Source of the DNA: Polyangiaceae bacterium
Lineage (GTDB): Bacteria > Myxococcota_A > Polyangia > Polyangiales > Polyangiaceae
DNA length: 43,957 nucleotides
Reading direction: 5' to 3'
Assembly: GCA_025453595.1 (NCBI GenBank)
Contig: JALOQB010000009.1
Coordinates: forward strand, 1-43,957
Shown: positions 1-9,462 of the stretch, piece after piece
How the letters are laid out: every line of letters starts with the position of its first letter
Numbering within the stretch: the first letter of the stretch is position 1
Position numbers and translations under genes: made by a program
Notes under the pieces: generated by a model
What the model was told of the DNA's origin: nothing
Database searches by the model: none
What the model saw: only the letters and a program-made list of their open reading frames with translations

Positions 1-153
1 CTGCATCGCTCCGAGGCGCTGACCCAGCGTGCCAGAGCGCACCTGATGACACGGGAGAGGCTCACCACCTCGACCCTCACCATCAAGCACTTTGAACCCA
101 TCGCCTCCCTGGGCTTTGCGCTGCCCCTCCAGGACTGGACCTCGCCCCTCTGA
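1..153 (+). CDS. 3' end of an unidentified protein (partial, 5' end outside window)
   Basis: Frame 1 is open from the first base to a TGA at 151-153 and encodes about 50 residues ending in LPLQDWTSPL. Almost every codon ends in G or C, as in the sure genes of this window, which supports real coding. The fragment has no motif I can recognise, so I assign no function. It converges on the hybrid histidine kinase, whose stop lies at 199, leaving 45 bases between them. Being short and cut by the window edge, it could still be chance in GC-rich DNA. Confidence 0.55.
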   Translation: MHRSEALTQRARAHLMTRERLTTSTLTIKHFEPIASLGFALPLQDWTSPL

Positions 154-198
154 TCCTGCACAACACGCCAGACCAGCGCCGACCTTGAGCGAGGCGAG

Positions 199-3100
199 CT
201 ACGAGCCGCGAACACCTGGAGGAGGGCTGTTCTCGTGGGGGGCGGGGGGTGGCTCGGTGGGGGGGTGGCTCGGTTTCTGGGGTTCTTGCTGCCGGCGGGC
301 GCTCACCTGCTGGATCAGCTCGAGGGCCCGGTCGAACTCGAAGCGCTGGATGTGAAGGCCGATGGCCTCGGCCTCGGGGCCGAAGGCTGCGCGGTAGGTC
401 TCCTCGGCGCCGGTCCAGAGGGGGATGGCTCCTGCATGGTCGGTGCTCAAAAGATCGACCAGGGGGGCGATTTTTGGGCGTACCTCCTGCCAGGGCAGCA
501 AGGGGCAGGGGGAGGGCGGGGCGGTGGATTCGGAGGAGTGGCCGATGGCCCGGATCAGGGGGACCAGGCTCGCCTCCAGCTCATCCACCCGCTCGTGGAT
601 CGAGGCCACGTCGATGCCGCCCAGAGCCTTCTCCAGGGCCTGGGCGCGCCAGCGTACCTCCTCGGCGCCGAGGGTCGCGCCGAGCCCCTTGAGGGTGTGG
701 GCGATGCGCTGGGCTTCGGTCGTGTCTCCGCAGGCGATGCTGGCGCGCAGGGAGGCGATGTCGCCCCCATGCTCCTGGGCGAAGAGGTGGAGCATGCGCC
801 GGTAGGTCGAGGCTCGACCCCGTACGGAGCGGAGCCCTTGCTCCATCACCAGCCCCGGGATCGCGTCGATGTGGTTGCGGGCCGAGAGAGGCCGCGGGGT
901 GAAGGGGAGGGGGGAAGGGGCGCTGGTGCCGGGCAGCCACCGGAGCAGGGTTGTATAGAGCTCCCGGGGGTCGATGGGCTTCCCGATGTGGTCGTTCATG
1001 CCGGCCTCCAGGCAGCGCTGGCGGTCTTCCAGGAAGGCGTTGGCGGTCATCGCCACGATCGGCACCGTGGCCCACTGGGGGAATTCGCGCAGGATGCGGG
1101 TGGCCTCCAGGCCATCCATGCGGGGCATCTGGACGTCCATCAGGATGAGCGGGTAGTCGTTTTGCTGCATCTTCTGCAGGGCATCCAGCCCATCCTGGGC
1201 CGTGTCGATCAAGAGCCCGGTCTCCTGAAGCAGCTCCCGGGCGACCTCCCGGTTGACCGGATCGTCCTCCACCAGCAGCACGCGGGTGCCCTTGTGGCGC
1301 CTTGCGATGGCCTGCTCCGAGGCGGCCAGGTTGGGCGGCTTGGCGCCCAGGGGGGCCGGGGGGGCTCGGCGCAGGTCGAGGGTGAACCAGAAGGTGCTCC
1401 CCTCGTTGAGCTTGCTCCGCACCCCCACCTTGCCCCCCATGAGCGAGATCAGGTGCTTCACGATGCTCAGCCCGAGTCCGGTACCTCCATACTTGCGAGA
1501 GGTCGACTCGTCCCCCTGGGAGAACGGTCGAAAGAGGCGCTGCTGCTGGTCATCGGAGAGGCCGATGCCCTGATCGGAGACCTCGATACGAAGCAGGAGC
1601 CGATCGCCGTCCTCGTGCTCGATGGCGGCGCGCACCTCCACGGTGCCGCGCTCCGAGAACTTGATGGCGTTGCTGACAAGGTTGAGGAGAACCTGGCCGA
1701 TACGGAGCTTGTCTCCGAGGAGAGAGGGGATCCGTGGGTCGAGCTTGCGGGCGACGGAGAGGCCCTTGGCGGAGGCTCGTTCCCCCAGGATGCTGAGGGT
1801 GTGGTCGACGACCTGGGCCATGCTGAAGGGGATGATCTCGAGGGTGAGGCCGCCGGATTCGATCTTGGAGAGGTCGAGGATGCTGTTGACGATGGAGAGG
1901 AGGTGCTGCCCTGCGGCGTTGATGCTGTGGAGGTAGTCGAGGGCCTTGGGCTCGGAGACCTGCTTGCGTAGCAGGTGAGCGAAGCCCAGGACCGCGTTGA
2001 GGGGGGTGCGGATCTCGTGGCTCATATTGGCCACGAAGGCGCTCTTGGCGCGGTTGGAGGCCTCGGCGGCCTCTTTTTCCTGGGCGAGGCGGGAGGCCTC
2101 GGCGGCGAGCTTGCGCTCGGTGACGTCCTGCACGGTGCCGGTGGAGACCAGGGCGTTGCCGCTCGCGTCGTAGTCGGAGCGCCCGCGCTCGATGACCCAT
2201 TTGATACGACCACCCGGGAGGAGGAGGCGGTGCTCGATCTCGTAGAGGGAGCGCTCCTTCACCGAGTGCCAGTAGGCATCATCGACCGCGGCGCGATCTT
2301 CGGGGTGGATGGTCGCCAGGAAGCTCTCGTAGGTGGGCGGTGTACCGGAGGGTAGCTCGAAGATGCGGTAGACCTCGTCGGACCAGTGGAGCTCGCTGGT
2401 GCGCAGGTCAAGGCTCCAGCTCCCCAGGTGAGCGAGGGCCTGGGCCTCCAGAAGCCGGTGCTGGTTGGCCACCAGCGCCTCCTCGATCCGCTTGCGCTCG
2501 GTGATGTCGGCCCAGGTGGCGACGAGGTAGCCGTGGCCCCCGAGGGTCACCGTGCGGGCGCTGACCCGCACGTCGCGGATCTCGCCGTTCTTGGACCGAT
2601 GTTGCGTGTCGTAGACGCCGGGGCCGCGGGCGGAGGAGGGGGCGACGAGGTCGTCGAGGGTGAGGCCAGAGAACTCTTCTCTCGTGTAGCCAAGGCCAGC
2701 GGCTGCGGCCTCGTTGAACTCGACAAAACGGCCGGTCTCCTCGTCGAGCAGGACCATGGCGTCCATGGCCTGGCTTGCCATGGCCGCCAGCACGTTCTCG
2801 CGCTCCTTGAGCGCCGCCCGGATGCTGCGCTCCTCGATGTGGTCGGAGAGGCGCTCGGCCACGATGTCGAGCAGCTCTTGCTCCTCGACGAGGAACCCCA
2901 TGGTGCCCAGCAGCGAGGGGCCCTCCTCGGGCATGGCTTCGCGGTAGGAGACCTCGATGCTCCCCACCTGCTTCCCGCCCACACGCAGCGGCGCTTCCTG
3001 GCGGAGCGTGTCCTGGCGGGGGGGCCCGCTCCTGTACTCACGCCAGCCAAAGCGGAGGCAGGCCAGGGCTCGCTCCGGGAACTGCCAGGCCGCCGGGAGC

Positions 3101-4341
3101 CGCTCCGCCACCCGCTGCAGCAGCTCCTCCAGCTTGACCTCGCTGTCGCGGGTCATCATCGTGATGTCGTAGAGGCAGCGCATCTCCCGGATGCGGTTCT
3201 CCAGGGTCTTCTGGATCGCTCGTTGCTCGGTGATCTCGTGCCCCACGCCCAGTACCCCGGCGGGCCTCCCGTCGGGGCCCGGCAGGGCGAGCTTGGTGGT
3301 CTCCAGCAGGGCCATCCTGCCGTCCTCCTGGAACCGGATCCACTCCTCGTTCTTCCGCGGTTGCCCCGCGACCAGCGCCGCCTGATCCTGCTCCTGGAAG
3401 AAATCGGCCTGCTCCTGTGAGACAAAATCGTGATCGGTTTTCCCGATGATGTGGGCCTCGGGGGCGCCGAAGAATCGCTCGAAGTTCCGGTTGCAGGCCA
3501 GGTACGCTCCGCCTGGATCCTTGAGCCAGATCAGGTCCGGGATCGCGTCCAGCAGCGCCCGCAGGCGCACCTCGCTCTGGCGGCGGGCGCGCTCGTTCTC
3601 CAGCTCCTCCGTCGTGTCCCTCGCGATGCCCAGCATCGCCACCGGGCGCCCTGCGTCATCCCGGATCGTGCTGGTCGTCATCCAGGTCGGGAAGATCGTG
3701 CCATCCCGCCGCCTGTGGCCGATCGGCCCTGAATGATGGCCGATCGTATGGAGTTTCTCCAGATTCGGCGCGACCTCATCCCGGAGCTGCTCTTCCGTGT
3801 GGCAGACGCTCAGGTGCTTGCCGATCAGCTCGGCCGGGTCCCAGCCATGCATGCGGGCCCAGGCCTGGTTGACGAAGCGCAGGGAGCCATCCATCTCGGC
3901 GAGGGCGATGCCCTCGGCGGTCTGGTCGATGGCGGTCTTCATCTCCAGCAGCTCGCGGTCGGCCTGCTTGCGCCTGGTGACGTCGCGGCCGACGCAGAAG
4001 AGGGCGGGGTGCCCGTCCCACTCGGTCCTGTTGAGGCGGAGCTCGACGTCCAGGACAGCCCCGTCCTTGCGGCGCCAGCGGCGCTCGACGGTGGTCGCGC
4101 TCGGGCTATGGGGGGCATCGGGCAAGCCAGCGAAGAGGGGCTGGTCGCAGGGGGAGAGGTCCCAGAGCTGGACGCTGGCGCCGTCGAGCGCCTCCCGCGG
4201 GTAACCGAGGGCGGCGGCGAAGCTGGGGTTGGCGTCGAGCAGCCTGCCCGACGCATCCAGGACGTGGATGTAGTCGCTGGCCTGCTCGAAGAGGAGCTGG
4301 TAGCGCTGGGCCTCCAGGAGCAACCTCCCTGTTTGATTCAC
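199..4341 (-). CDS. Multi-PAS hybrid sensor histidine kinase with REC and Hpt domains
   Basis: A 1380-residue phosphorelay sensor kinase with no evident membrane segment, so probably cytosolic. Order: PAS domains near residues 14-125, 135-245 and 262-372; a GAF-like stretch around 385-510; PAS at 520-640 and 650-760; HisKA with SHEIRTPLN (His775); HATPase with N box LNLVSNAIKFS and glycine boxes SDQGIGL and YGGTGLGLS; a receiver with LILMDVQMPRMDG (Asp1069); and an Hpt domain with AHTLKGLGAT (His1215). All three phosphorelay sites are intact. The C-terminus is a Pro/Gln-rich tail. The start is GTG at 4341, which overlaps the TGA of the upstream HD-GYP regulator by four bases, so the two are translationally coupled and probably partners. 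The signal sensed is unknown; five PAS folds suggest redox, light or small-ligand input. Confidence 0.95.
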   Translation of the reverse strand: MNQTGRLLLEAQRYQLLFEQASDYIHVLDASGRLLDANPSFAAALGYPREALDGASVQLWDLSPCDQPLFAGLPDAPHSPSATTVERRWRRKDGAVLDVELRLNRTEWDGHPALFCVGRDVTRRKQADRELLEMKTAIDQTAEGIALAEMDGSLRFVNQAWARMHGWDPAELIGKHLSVCHTEEQLRDEVAPNLEKLHTIGHHSGPIGHRRRDGTIFPTWMTTSTIRDDAGRPVAMLGIARDTTEELENERARRQSEVRLRALLDAIPDLIWLKDPGGAYLACNRNFERFFGAPEAHIIGKTDHDFVSQEQADFFQEQDQAALVAGQPRKNEEWIRFQEDGRMALLETTKLALPGPDGRPAGVLGVGHEITEQRAIQKTLENRIREMRCLYDITMMTRDSEVKLEELLQRVAERLPAAWQFPERALACLRFGWREYRSGPPRQDTLRQEAPLRVGGKQVGSIEVSYREAMPEEGPSLLGTMGFLVEEQELLDIVAERLSDHIEERSIRAALKERENVLAAMASQAMDAMVLLDEETGRFVEFNEAAAAGLGYTREEFSGLTLDDLVAPSSARGPGVYDTQHRSKNGEIRDVRVSARTVTLGGHGYLVATWADITERKRIEEALVANQHRLLEAQALAHLGSWSLDLRTSELHWSDEVYRIFELPSGTPPTYESFLATIHPEDRAAVDDAYWHSVKERSLYEIEHRLLLPGGRIKWVIERGRSDYDASGNALVSTGTVQDVTERKLAAEASRLAQEKEAAEASNRAKSAFVANMSHEIRTPLNAVLGFAHLLRKQVSEPKALDYLHSINAAGQHLLSIVNSILDLSKIESGGLTLEIIPFSMAQVVDHTLSILGERASAKGLSVARKLDPRIPSLLGDKLRIGQVLLNLVSNAIKFSERGTVEVRAAIEHEDGDRLLLRIEVSDQGIGLSDDQQQRLFRPFSQGDESTSRKYGGTGLGLSIVKHLISLMGGKVGVRSKLNEGSTFWFTLDLRRAPPAPLGAKPPNLAASEQAIARRHKGTRVLLVEDDPVNREVARELLQETGLLIDTAQDGLDALQKMQQNDYPLILMDVQMPRMDGLEATRILREFPQWATVPIVAMTANAFLEDRQRCLEAGMNDHIGKPIDPRELYTTLLRWLPGTSAPSPLPFTPRPLSARNHIDAIPGLVMEQGLRSVRGRASTYRRMLHLFAQEHGGDIASLRASIACGDTTEAQRIAHTLKGLGATLGAEEVRWRAQALEKALGGIDVASIHERVDELEASLVPLIRAIGHSSESTAPPSPCPLLPWQEVRPKIAPLVDLLSTDHAGAIPLWTGAEETYRAAFGPEAEAIGLHIQRFEFDRALELIQQVSARRQQEPQKPSHPPTEPPPAPHENSPPPGVRGS

Positions 4342-5474
4342 GAGCCCGCGCCCTCGACGATCACCTTGAAAGCCTGCACCTTTTCGTTCACCTCCGCGGT
4401 GCTATCGGCGTAGCGTTCGCTGATCTCGACGAAGGTATCGCGGAGGCGCAGGTAGGTGTCCACCAGGTCCGGGTCGAAGTGCTTGCCTCGACCTTCCACG
4501 ATGATCTGGGTGGAGCGCTCGATGGAGAAGGGCTCCTTGTAGGGGCGCCGGGAGGTGAGGGCGTCGAACACGTCGGCGAGGGCCATGAGCCGGGCGGCGA
4601 TCGGGATGGCGTCGCCCGCGAGGCCATCCGGGTAGCCGCTCCCGTCCCATTTCTCGTGGTGGTGCCGGGCGATCTCCTTGGCGAACGCGAGGAAGGGGAT
4701 GCTCCGCTCCGCGTCGGCCTCGACCAGGGCCAGCGCATGCCAGCCGAGCATGCTGTGGGTCTTCATGATGTCCCACTCCTCGGCGGTGAGCTTGCCTGGC
4801 TTGAGCAGGATATGGTCCGGGATGCCTACCTTGCCGATGTCATGGAGCGGGGCAGACTTTTCGAGCAGCTCGATGTTCTCGGGGGTGAGGAAGGACGAGA
4901 AACGGGGGTTGTCCCGCAGCCCTTCGCACAGGGTGCGCACGTAGCCCTGGGTCCTGCGCAGGTGGTTGCCGGTCTCCGGGTCGCGGATCTCGGCCAGGTG
5001 ACCCAGGGCCCGGATCGTCACGTCCTGGGTGAACTGGATCTCCTTCAGCCGCCGCCGCACCTCCTCTTCCAGCGCCGAGTTCCGGTCGGTCAGCCAGTCC
5101 CTCGCCACCTTCAGGTCGAGCTGGGCACGGACCCTGGCCAGGGCGATCGCCGGCTTGATCGGCTTGGTGATGTAGTCCACCGCCCCCAGCAGCAGCCCCT
5201 GCTCCTCGTCGGCGCTGCTGTCCATGGCGGTCACGAACAGCACCGGGATGTTCCGGGTGCGCTCGTCCGCCTTGAGCCTCTTCAGCACCTCGTGCCCATC
5301 CATGCCCGGCATCATCACGTCCAGCAAGATCAGGTCGGGCCTCGGCTCCCCCTGGGCGGCCTTGAGCGCGCGCTCCCCGGACGTCACGGCCCTCACCTCG
5401 TAGGTGGGCATCAACAGCTCGGTCAGCAGCGTCAGGTTCTCGTACGCATCGTCCACGATCAAGATCGTCGCCAT
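4338..5474 (-). CDS. Response regulator with HD-GYP (cyclic-di-GMP phosphodiesterase) output
   Basis: A 378-residue protein: an N-terminal receiver (TILIVDD start, phosphoacceptor Asp52 in LILLDVMMPGMDG), a short coiled linker, and an HD-GYP domain with LHDIGKVGIP, ARHHHEKWDGSGYPDG and the ADVFDALTS helix. HD-GYP domains with these residues hydrolyse cyclic-di-GMP. I place the start at ATG 5474 because GGGAGAAGG sits just upstream and the receiver begins immediately; an in-frame ATG at 5507 would add an unlikely 11 residues. It is the first gene of a two-gene operon, and its TGA overlaps the GTG of the hybrid kinase. Inference: the kinase phosphorylates this regulator to change cyclic-di-GMP, and so motility or matrix output. 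Confidence 0.95.
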   Translation of the reverse strand: MATILIVDDAYENLTLLTELLMPTYEVRAVTSGERALKAAQGEPRPDLILLDVMMPGMDGHEVLKRLKADERTRNIPVLFVTAMDSSADEEQGLLLGAVDYITKPIKPAIALARVRAQLDLKVARDWLTDRNSALEEEVRRRLKEIQFTQDVTIRALGHLAEIRDPETGNHLRRTQGYVRTLCEGLRDNPRFSSFLTPENIELLEKSAPLHDIGKVGIPDHILLKPGKLTAEEWDIMKTHSMLGWHALALVEADAERSIPFLAFAKEIARHHHEKWDGSGYPDGLAGDAIPIAARLMALADVFDALTSRRPYKEPFSIERSTQIIVEGRGKHFDPDLVDTYLRLRDTFVEISERYADSTAEVNEKVQAFKVIVEGAGS

Positions 5475-5666
5475 GCCTTCTCCCGGATTCCTTGCAATCC
5501 CCGTCATGCCTGCAAGAGATCGGCCATCTTAGCCGTTTTCTCCCGGTCCGGAGATCTCGTCGCTGTCCCATGACAAGAAGGTGCGCGGGCGCATCTCATC
5601 CCAGGAAACATCCCGTATCGAGACTCTGCCGCGAGCGGTCTTCACCCTCGCACCTGCGCTGCGTGC

Positions 5667-6881
5667 ATGCCACATTCCTCCACCATGTCCGATGCCTTGC
5701 GCTGGCCATCGCTGTGGCTCACCTGCCTCTTGTTTTCCTGTGGAGGAACCGGCTCGGTGGCCCCGTCGGCTCGAGGGGCCGGTGGGGCTCCAGGGGGCTC
5801 CGCAGGGGGCGGCGCAAGCCAGGCCGGGGCTGGCGGTGAAGCCGGGGGCGTCGGGGTCGGTGGCGCGGGTGGTTCGGGCGGCCCTGGCGGTGCGGGGGGG
5901 CCAGGTGGTGGTGCCGGCGGCATGTCCGGAAGTTCCGGATATACCGGGGAGAGCTGCGAGCCGACCCCGTTCCCGCCCGGGGTCAGCCCGTATCCGATCA
6001 AGGTGGGCGGGCAGCAGGCATGGGTCCACGATGAGGGGTTTTCTTCGGGGTATTTCCTCACCTTTGACGCCTTCTCGGCGGCGGGTGAGGCGCCCCGGAA
6101 GATCCATGTTTTCTTGCCGAGGAGCCACGGTGCAAGCTGCGAGCGATACCCGGTTGTGTACATGAACGACGGGGTGACGAGCTTCTGGCCCGGGGGCCCG
6201 GGGAACAAGTCGTGGCAGGTGGCCCAGGGGCTGGCGGGTGCTTACCAGCAAGGGACGGTACGACCGGTGATCGTGGTGGCCATCCACGCGCTCGATCGCA
6301 ACCTCGAGTACTCTCACACCGAGTGGTCTCCCGGCGAGCCTTGCTGCGGGGTCGAAGGGTATGCAGATTACGTGGGCGACCGGGTCAAGGGGTTCGTTGA
6401 TGAGCATTTCCGCACGCTGAAAGGCCCGGAGGATACGGCCATCGTGGGCTCTTCACGCGGGGGGCTCGGAGCGTTCCTGCTCTCGACCTTGCGGCCCGAT
6501 CGCTTTCGCAAGGCCGCCTGCCTCTCGCCTTCGTTCTGGCTGGGGCTGGACCCGGTGTTCAGCGATCAGGTCACCCCCGGGCCCCTCGCCACCTCGAAGC
6601 TGCTGGGCATGGCCGCCGGTGTGCTGGACGATCCGACGCGCAAGCCCACCCTGTGGATCGACTGGGGGCTGGTCTTCACCGGCGGGTTCCACAACGAGGT
6701 GATCGAGAAGGCCGCCGCCGCGCGAGGCAAGGAGATGGTCGACCTGCTGAAGAGCAGCCACGGCTACCAGGAGGGAAAGGATCTCTTCCGGGTCGAGGAC
6801 CCAGCGGGGGAACACGACGAGATCTCGTGGGCCCGCCGCTTCCCTGCGGTGATGAAGGCCCTGTTCCCTGCGGTGCCCTGA
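5667..6881 (+). CDS. Lipoprotein esterase of the Esterase-D / enterochelin-esterase-like family
   Basis: A 404-residue exported alpha/beta hydrolase. The signal peptide ends in a lipobox (LLFSC, Cys25), so it is probably a lipoprotein. A Gly/Ala-rich linker (about residues 35-95) follows. The catalytic domain carries PVVYMNDG, PVIVVAIHALDRNLEY and a nucleophile elbow GSSRGG (Ser263). The C-terminal GEHDEISWARRFPAVM pattern, with the acid and His of the triad, is typical of family PF00756. Substrate unknown; relatives cleave ferric siderophores, S-formylglutathione or feruloyl and acetyl esters. A second ATG at 5685 gives a shorter signal peptide and is equally possible; neither has a strong ribosome site. 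The linker contains a palindromic DNA motif also found in the lipoprotein gene at 10739-12373. Confidence 0.88.
   Translation: MPHSSTMSDALRWPSLWLTCLLFSCGGTGSVAPSARGAGGAPGGSAGGGASQAGAGGEAGGVGVGGAGGSGGPGGAGGPGGGAGGMSGSSGYTGESCEPTPFPPGVSPYPIKVGGQQAWVHDEGFSSGYFLTFDAFSAAGEAPRKIHVFLPRSHGASCERYPVVYMNDGVTSFWPGGPGNKSWQVAQGLAGAYQQGTVRPVIVVAIHALDRNLEYSHTEWSPGEPCCGVEGYADYVGDRVKGFVDEHFRTLKGPEDTAIVGSSRGGLGAFLLSTLRPDRFRKAACLSPSFWLGLDPVFSDQVTPGPLATSKLLGMAAGVLDDPTRKPTLWIDWGLVFTGGFHNEVIEKAAAARGKEMVDLLKSSHGYQEGKDLFRVEDPAGEHDEISWARRFPAVMKALFPAVP
5925..5939. repeat. Palindromic 15-mer TCCGGAAnTTCCGGA inside a linker-coding region
   Basis: A perfect inverted repeat with 7-base arms and one central base, read in frame as Ser-Gly-Ser-Ser-Gly. 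The same 15-mer pattern recurs in the linker of the separate lipoprotein gene at 10739-12373. GGA and AGT codons are uncommon in the surrounding linker, which mostly uses GGC, GGG and GGT. Confidence 0.7.
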
Positions 6882-6888
6882 GCCCCGC

Positions 6889-7086
6889 TCACCTCGCGGT
6901 CTTCTCGAACTCCAGCGCCGTGGGGGAGGGGCGCCCGTCCGCCTCCAGGGTGCCCAGCGCGACGACCGGTTTTCCCAGGCAGTGGGCGAACAGCACGGGC
7001 TTCTCCAGCCGGGTACCGCCGAGCTCCAGCGGTTCAGGCCCCAGGTCGAGCACCTCCGAGCTGGTGTCCGCGCGACGGGCCCTCAC
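6889..7086 (-). CDS. Possible small protein translationally coupled to the TonB receptor
   Basis: A 65-codon frame begins with GTG at 7084-7086, overlapping the TGA of the TonB-dependent receptor (7083-7085) by four bases, the coupling arrangement used by several sure gene pairs here. It would encode a soluble 65-residue protein with stretches LDLGPEPLELGG, FAHCLGKPVVALG and SPTALEFEKTAR, a balanced composition unlike typical shadow frames. It has no signal peptide, membrane segment or domain I recognise. It ends seven bases from the convergent esterase stop and fills an otherwise empty gap. The frame stays open upstream inside the receptor gene, so chance cannot be excluded. Confidence 0.42.
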   Translation of the reverse strand: MRARRADTSSEVLDLGPEPLELGGTRLEKPVLFAHCLGKPVVALGTLEADGRPSPTALEFEKTAR

Positions 7087-9362
7087 TCGGTCTTCAGCGT
7101 CAGCGCGGCGGTGGCGCTGAAACCGGCCCGGTAAAACCCGCTCCCGTGGTCCAGAACCAGGGTGTTGGTCAGGTTGTCCAGCGCCAGCCTGGCGCTCAGC
7201 CGCGGTGAGAGCGTGGCGCGGGCTGCCACGTGGAGGGTCACGTAGCCCGGCGTTCCACCCTCCGGGATCCGGTTGTCCTCCAGGTTGATCGGATCGTTGA
7301 GCCGGTTCTGACGCATCCTGCCGTGGACAAATCCTTCCAGCCGCAGCCCGGCACGAGGCGCCACCCATAGCCCGGTCGTCGCCGTCAACGGCGGGGTTCG
7401 ATCCGCCGGCGTCCGGGCGGGGAGGCCCGTCGCCCCGTCGTTGCGCTGCGTCCCTTGCATCGCGAGCCAGCGCAGGTACACCCCGCCGCGTTCTCCCAAT
7501 GGAACTTCCATATCTCCCTCGGCGCCGTAGAGGTCCACGCGGGAGGCGTTGGCGCTGGTCACGTAGCCCAGGCCATCGGGGTCGCTGGCGGCGCCGTTGA
7601 CGGAGGTGGGGACCAGCACGATGGCGTCCTGGTAGCGGAGGGCGAAGAGGAAGAGATCGGCCCGCAGGAGGCCGATACGGGCGCGGAGCCCGGTGTCGAG
7701 GCCGAGGCTATGCTCGGGTCGAATGGCCGGGTTGGGCACCTGGAAGCGACCTCCGGCGCGGGGCCCGAGGGAGGCAAAGTCCTGGACGTTGGGGGCGCGG
7801 ACGCCGCGGCCGGCGTTGAGCACCCAGGCGACCCCTGGGGAGAACTCCCAGCGAGCGCCGGCGGAGAAGGTTCCGTCAAAGAGGGTGGAGGAGAAGGGAG
7901 GGGTCGCCTCGTCGCCGGTGCGCTCGCGGATGGTGAGGGCAAAGAGGGCGCCCCGGAGGCCTCCGTGGAGGTGAACATGAGGCCCCAGGGCGGCCTCGAT
8001 CTGGCCAAAAACACCGGCCTGGGTCTGGGAAGAACCATCCGGGTAGCGGGCAGGATCCGGCGTGATCTGGGCGCGATCGGAGCGCACGCTGGAGGCCTCG
8101 CTGGCGACCTGGTCCCGGTGGACCTCGGCCCCCACAAGCGCCCCCAGGCCCCGGGTCACGTTTTTCCAGCGAGCCTCGGCCCGCGCGCCCAGCGCATCGG
8201 AGCGGTTGGACTCGCGCCGGAGCCGTGCGGAGGGGGCGAGGCGGAGCGAGGTGGTGCAGGGCTCGTCCTCCACGGCGTCCACGCAGGACTCGTTCCAGGG
8301 GCGCCGCCGCAGGTGCTCCTCGGTGCGCTGAAAGGAGAGGGAGAACAGCAGCTCGTCGTACACCCGGGAGGCAGGGCGGTGGGCGAGGGTGGCAGAGGTC
8401 ATCCAGCGGCTCAGCGGCGAGAGCGAGGACTCGGCGCTGGCGGGGAAATCTCGCTTGAAACGGGGCGTGATCTCGTCGTAGCGCGACAGCTCCGGGCGGT
8501 AGGCCACCTGGGCACGCAGGGCCAGATCGAGCCCTGGCCCCAGCTTGAACCGGAGGGCGCCGTCGCCGGCGTAGGTCGAGAACGCGGTCCCTCGCTCGAA
8601 CTTCGAGAGCACCGGGCGGTAACGCCCACCGACCGGGCGCTCCAGGTTGTTCCAGGAAGAGGGGACCGGGCTACGTTCCCCCTGGCCAGGGCGGATGTCC
8701 CCGGAGCCGTAGTGGGTGACGCCCAGGTGCGCGGTCCACCAGGCGGTTGCATGCTCGACGTCGACCCGCAGCGCGGAGCCCGCCGGGTTCGAGGTGACGC
8801 TGGAGAAGGCGCGCCCGCGGGTCCGCGGCCCGTCGAGGGAATAGCCGGGCAGGCGGGTGGTGCCGATGACCACGCCGGCGAGGGCGTCGCTCCCGTGGAG
8901 CACCGAGGAGGGGCCCCGTACCACCTCGAGCTGCGCCAGCGCGTAGGGATCGATCAGGGCCAGGTACGGGTTGTTCCCCGAGCGAAAGATCGTCGCGTTG
9001 ACCCGCACCCCGTCGACCAGGTGCACCACCTCGCGCCCCGAGAGCCCACGCACGTAGATCGTGCTCTGCCCTGGCGTGGTCTGCTGCACCGCCACGCCGC
9101 CCTGGTAGCGCAGCGCATCTGCCACGCTCTGGGGGCCCTGCTCCTGGATGCGATCGCCGGTCATCCAGAGCACCGAGCGCCCGGAGATCTCCGCGTCCGG
9201 TTTCCTGGAGCTGGAGCGCACCACGACCTCCAGGGGTTCGCCCACGACCAGCTCGGGGGACGGGCTCTGCGGCGCCGGTTCGGCCCTCGCACCGGGGGCC
9301 CCGAGGAGCAGGAACCCGAGGCAACGCAGGGGGGCGAGGGGGCGGTGGCGTGGGGTTCCCAT
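7083..9362 (-). CDS. TonB-dependent outer-membrane receptor
   Basis: A 759-residue TonB-dependent receptor for active uptake of a siderophore, cobalamin or similar ligand across the outer membrane. A signal peptide (MGTPRHRPL... ending GARAEP) is followed by a TonB-box-like LEVVVRSSS and a plug domain with TIYVRGLSGREVVHLVDGV, LEVVRGPSSVLHGSDALAGV, then a long beta-barrel ending in an aromatic-rich strand (DHGSGFYRAGFSATAALTL). I chose ATG 9362 because the signal peptide starts there; the frame runs 48 codons further upstream without signal-like sequence. Ligand unknown. Its promoter must lie in 9363-9462, shared with the divergent lysA. A tiny ORF is coupled to its stop codon. Confidence 0.92.
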   Translation of the reverse strand: MGTPRHRPLAPLRCLGFLLLGAPGARAEPAPQSPSPELVVGEPLEVVVRSSSRKPDAEISGRSVLWMTGDRIQEQGPQSVADALRYQGGVAVQQTTPGQSTIYVRGLSGREVVHLVDGVRVNATIFRSGNNPYLALIDPYALAQLEVVRGPSSVLHGSDALAGVVIGTTRLPGYSLDGPRTRGRAFSSVTSNPAGSALRVDVEHATAWWTAHLGVTHYGSGDIRPGQGERSPVPSSWNNLERPVGGRYRPVLSKFERGTAFSTYAGDGALRFKLGPGLDLALRAQVAYRPELSRYDEITPRFKRDFPASAESSLSPLSRWMTSATLAHRPASRVYDELLFSLSFQRTEEHLRRRPWNESCVDAVEDEPCTTSLRLAPSARLRRESNRSDALGARAEARWKNVTRGLGALVGAEVHRDQVASEASSVRSDRAQITPDPARYPDGSSQTQAGVFGQIEAALGPHVHLHGGLRGALFALTIRERTGDEATPPFSSTLFDGTFSAGARWEFSPGVAWVLNAGRGVRAPNVQDFASLGPRAGGRFQVPNPAIRPEHSLGLDTGLRARIGLLRADLFLFALRYQDAIVLVPTSVNGAASDPDGLGYVTSANASRVDLYGAEGDMEVPLGERGGVYLRWLAMQGTQRNDGATGLPARTPADRTPPLTATTGLWVAPRAGLRLEGFVHGRMRQNRLNDPINLEDNRIPEGGTPGYVTLHVAARATLSPRLSARLALDNLTNTLVLDHGSGFYRAGFSATAALTLKTE

Positions 9363-9462
9363 GGGGAAGAACTCGGACAGGAGGCGAGGGAAGCATGCCG
9401 CGCGCCGGGTGCAAAGGGCCCTGCCAGGACGGCCCGCGAAGGATCTGCTAGAGGGCCAGGCG

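Noticed and set aside
235..1971. A 578-codon open frame antisense to the hybrid kinase
   Set aside because: Its protein is low-complexity Gly/Leu/Glu/Asp with no domain, while the opposite strand has a complete histidine kinase. Long antisense frames are routine at this G+C.
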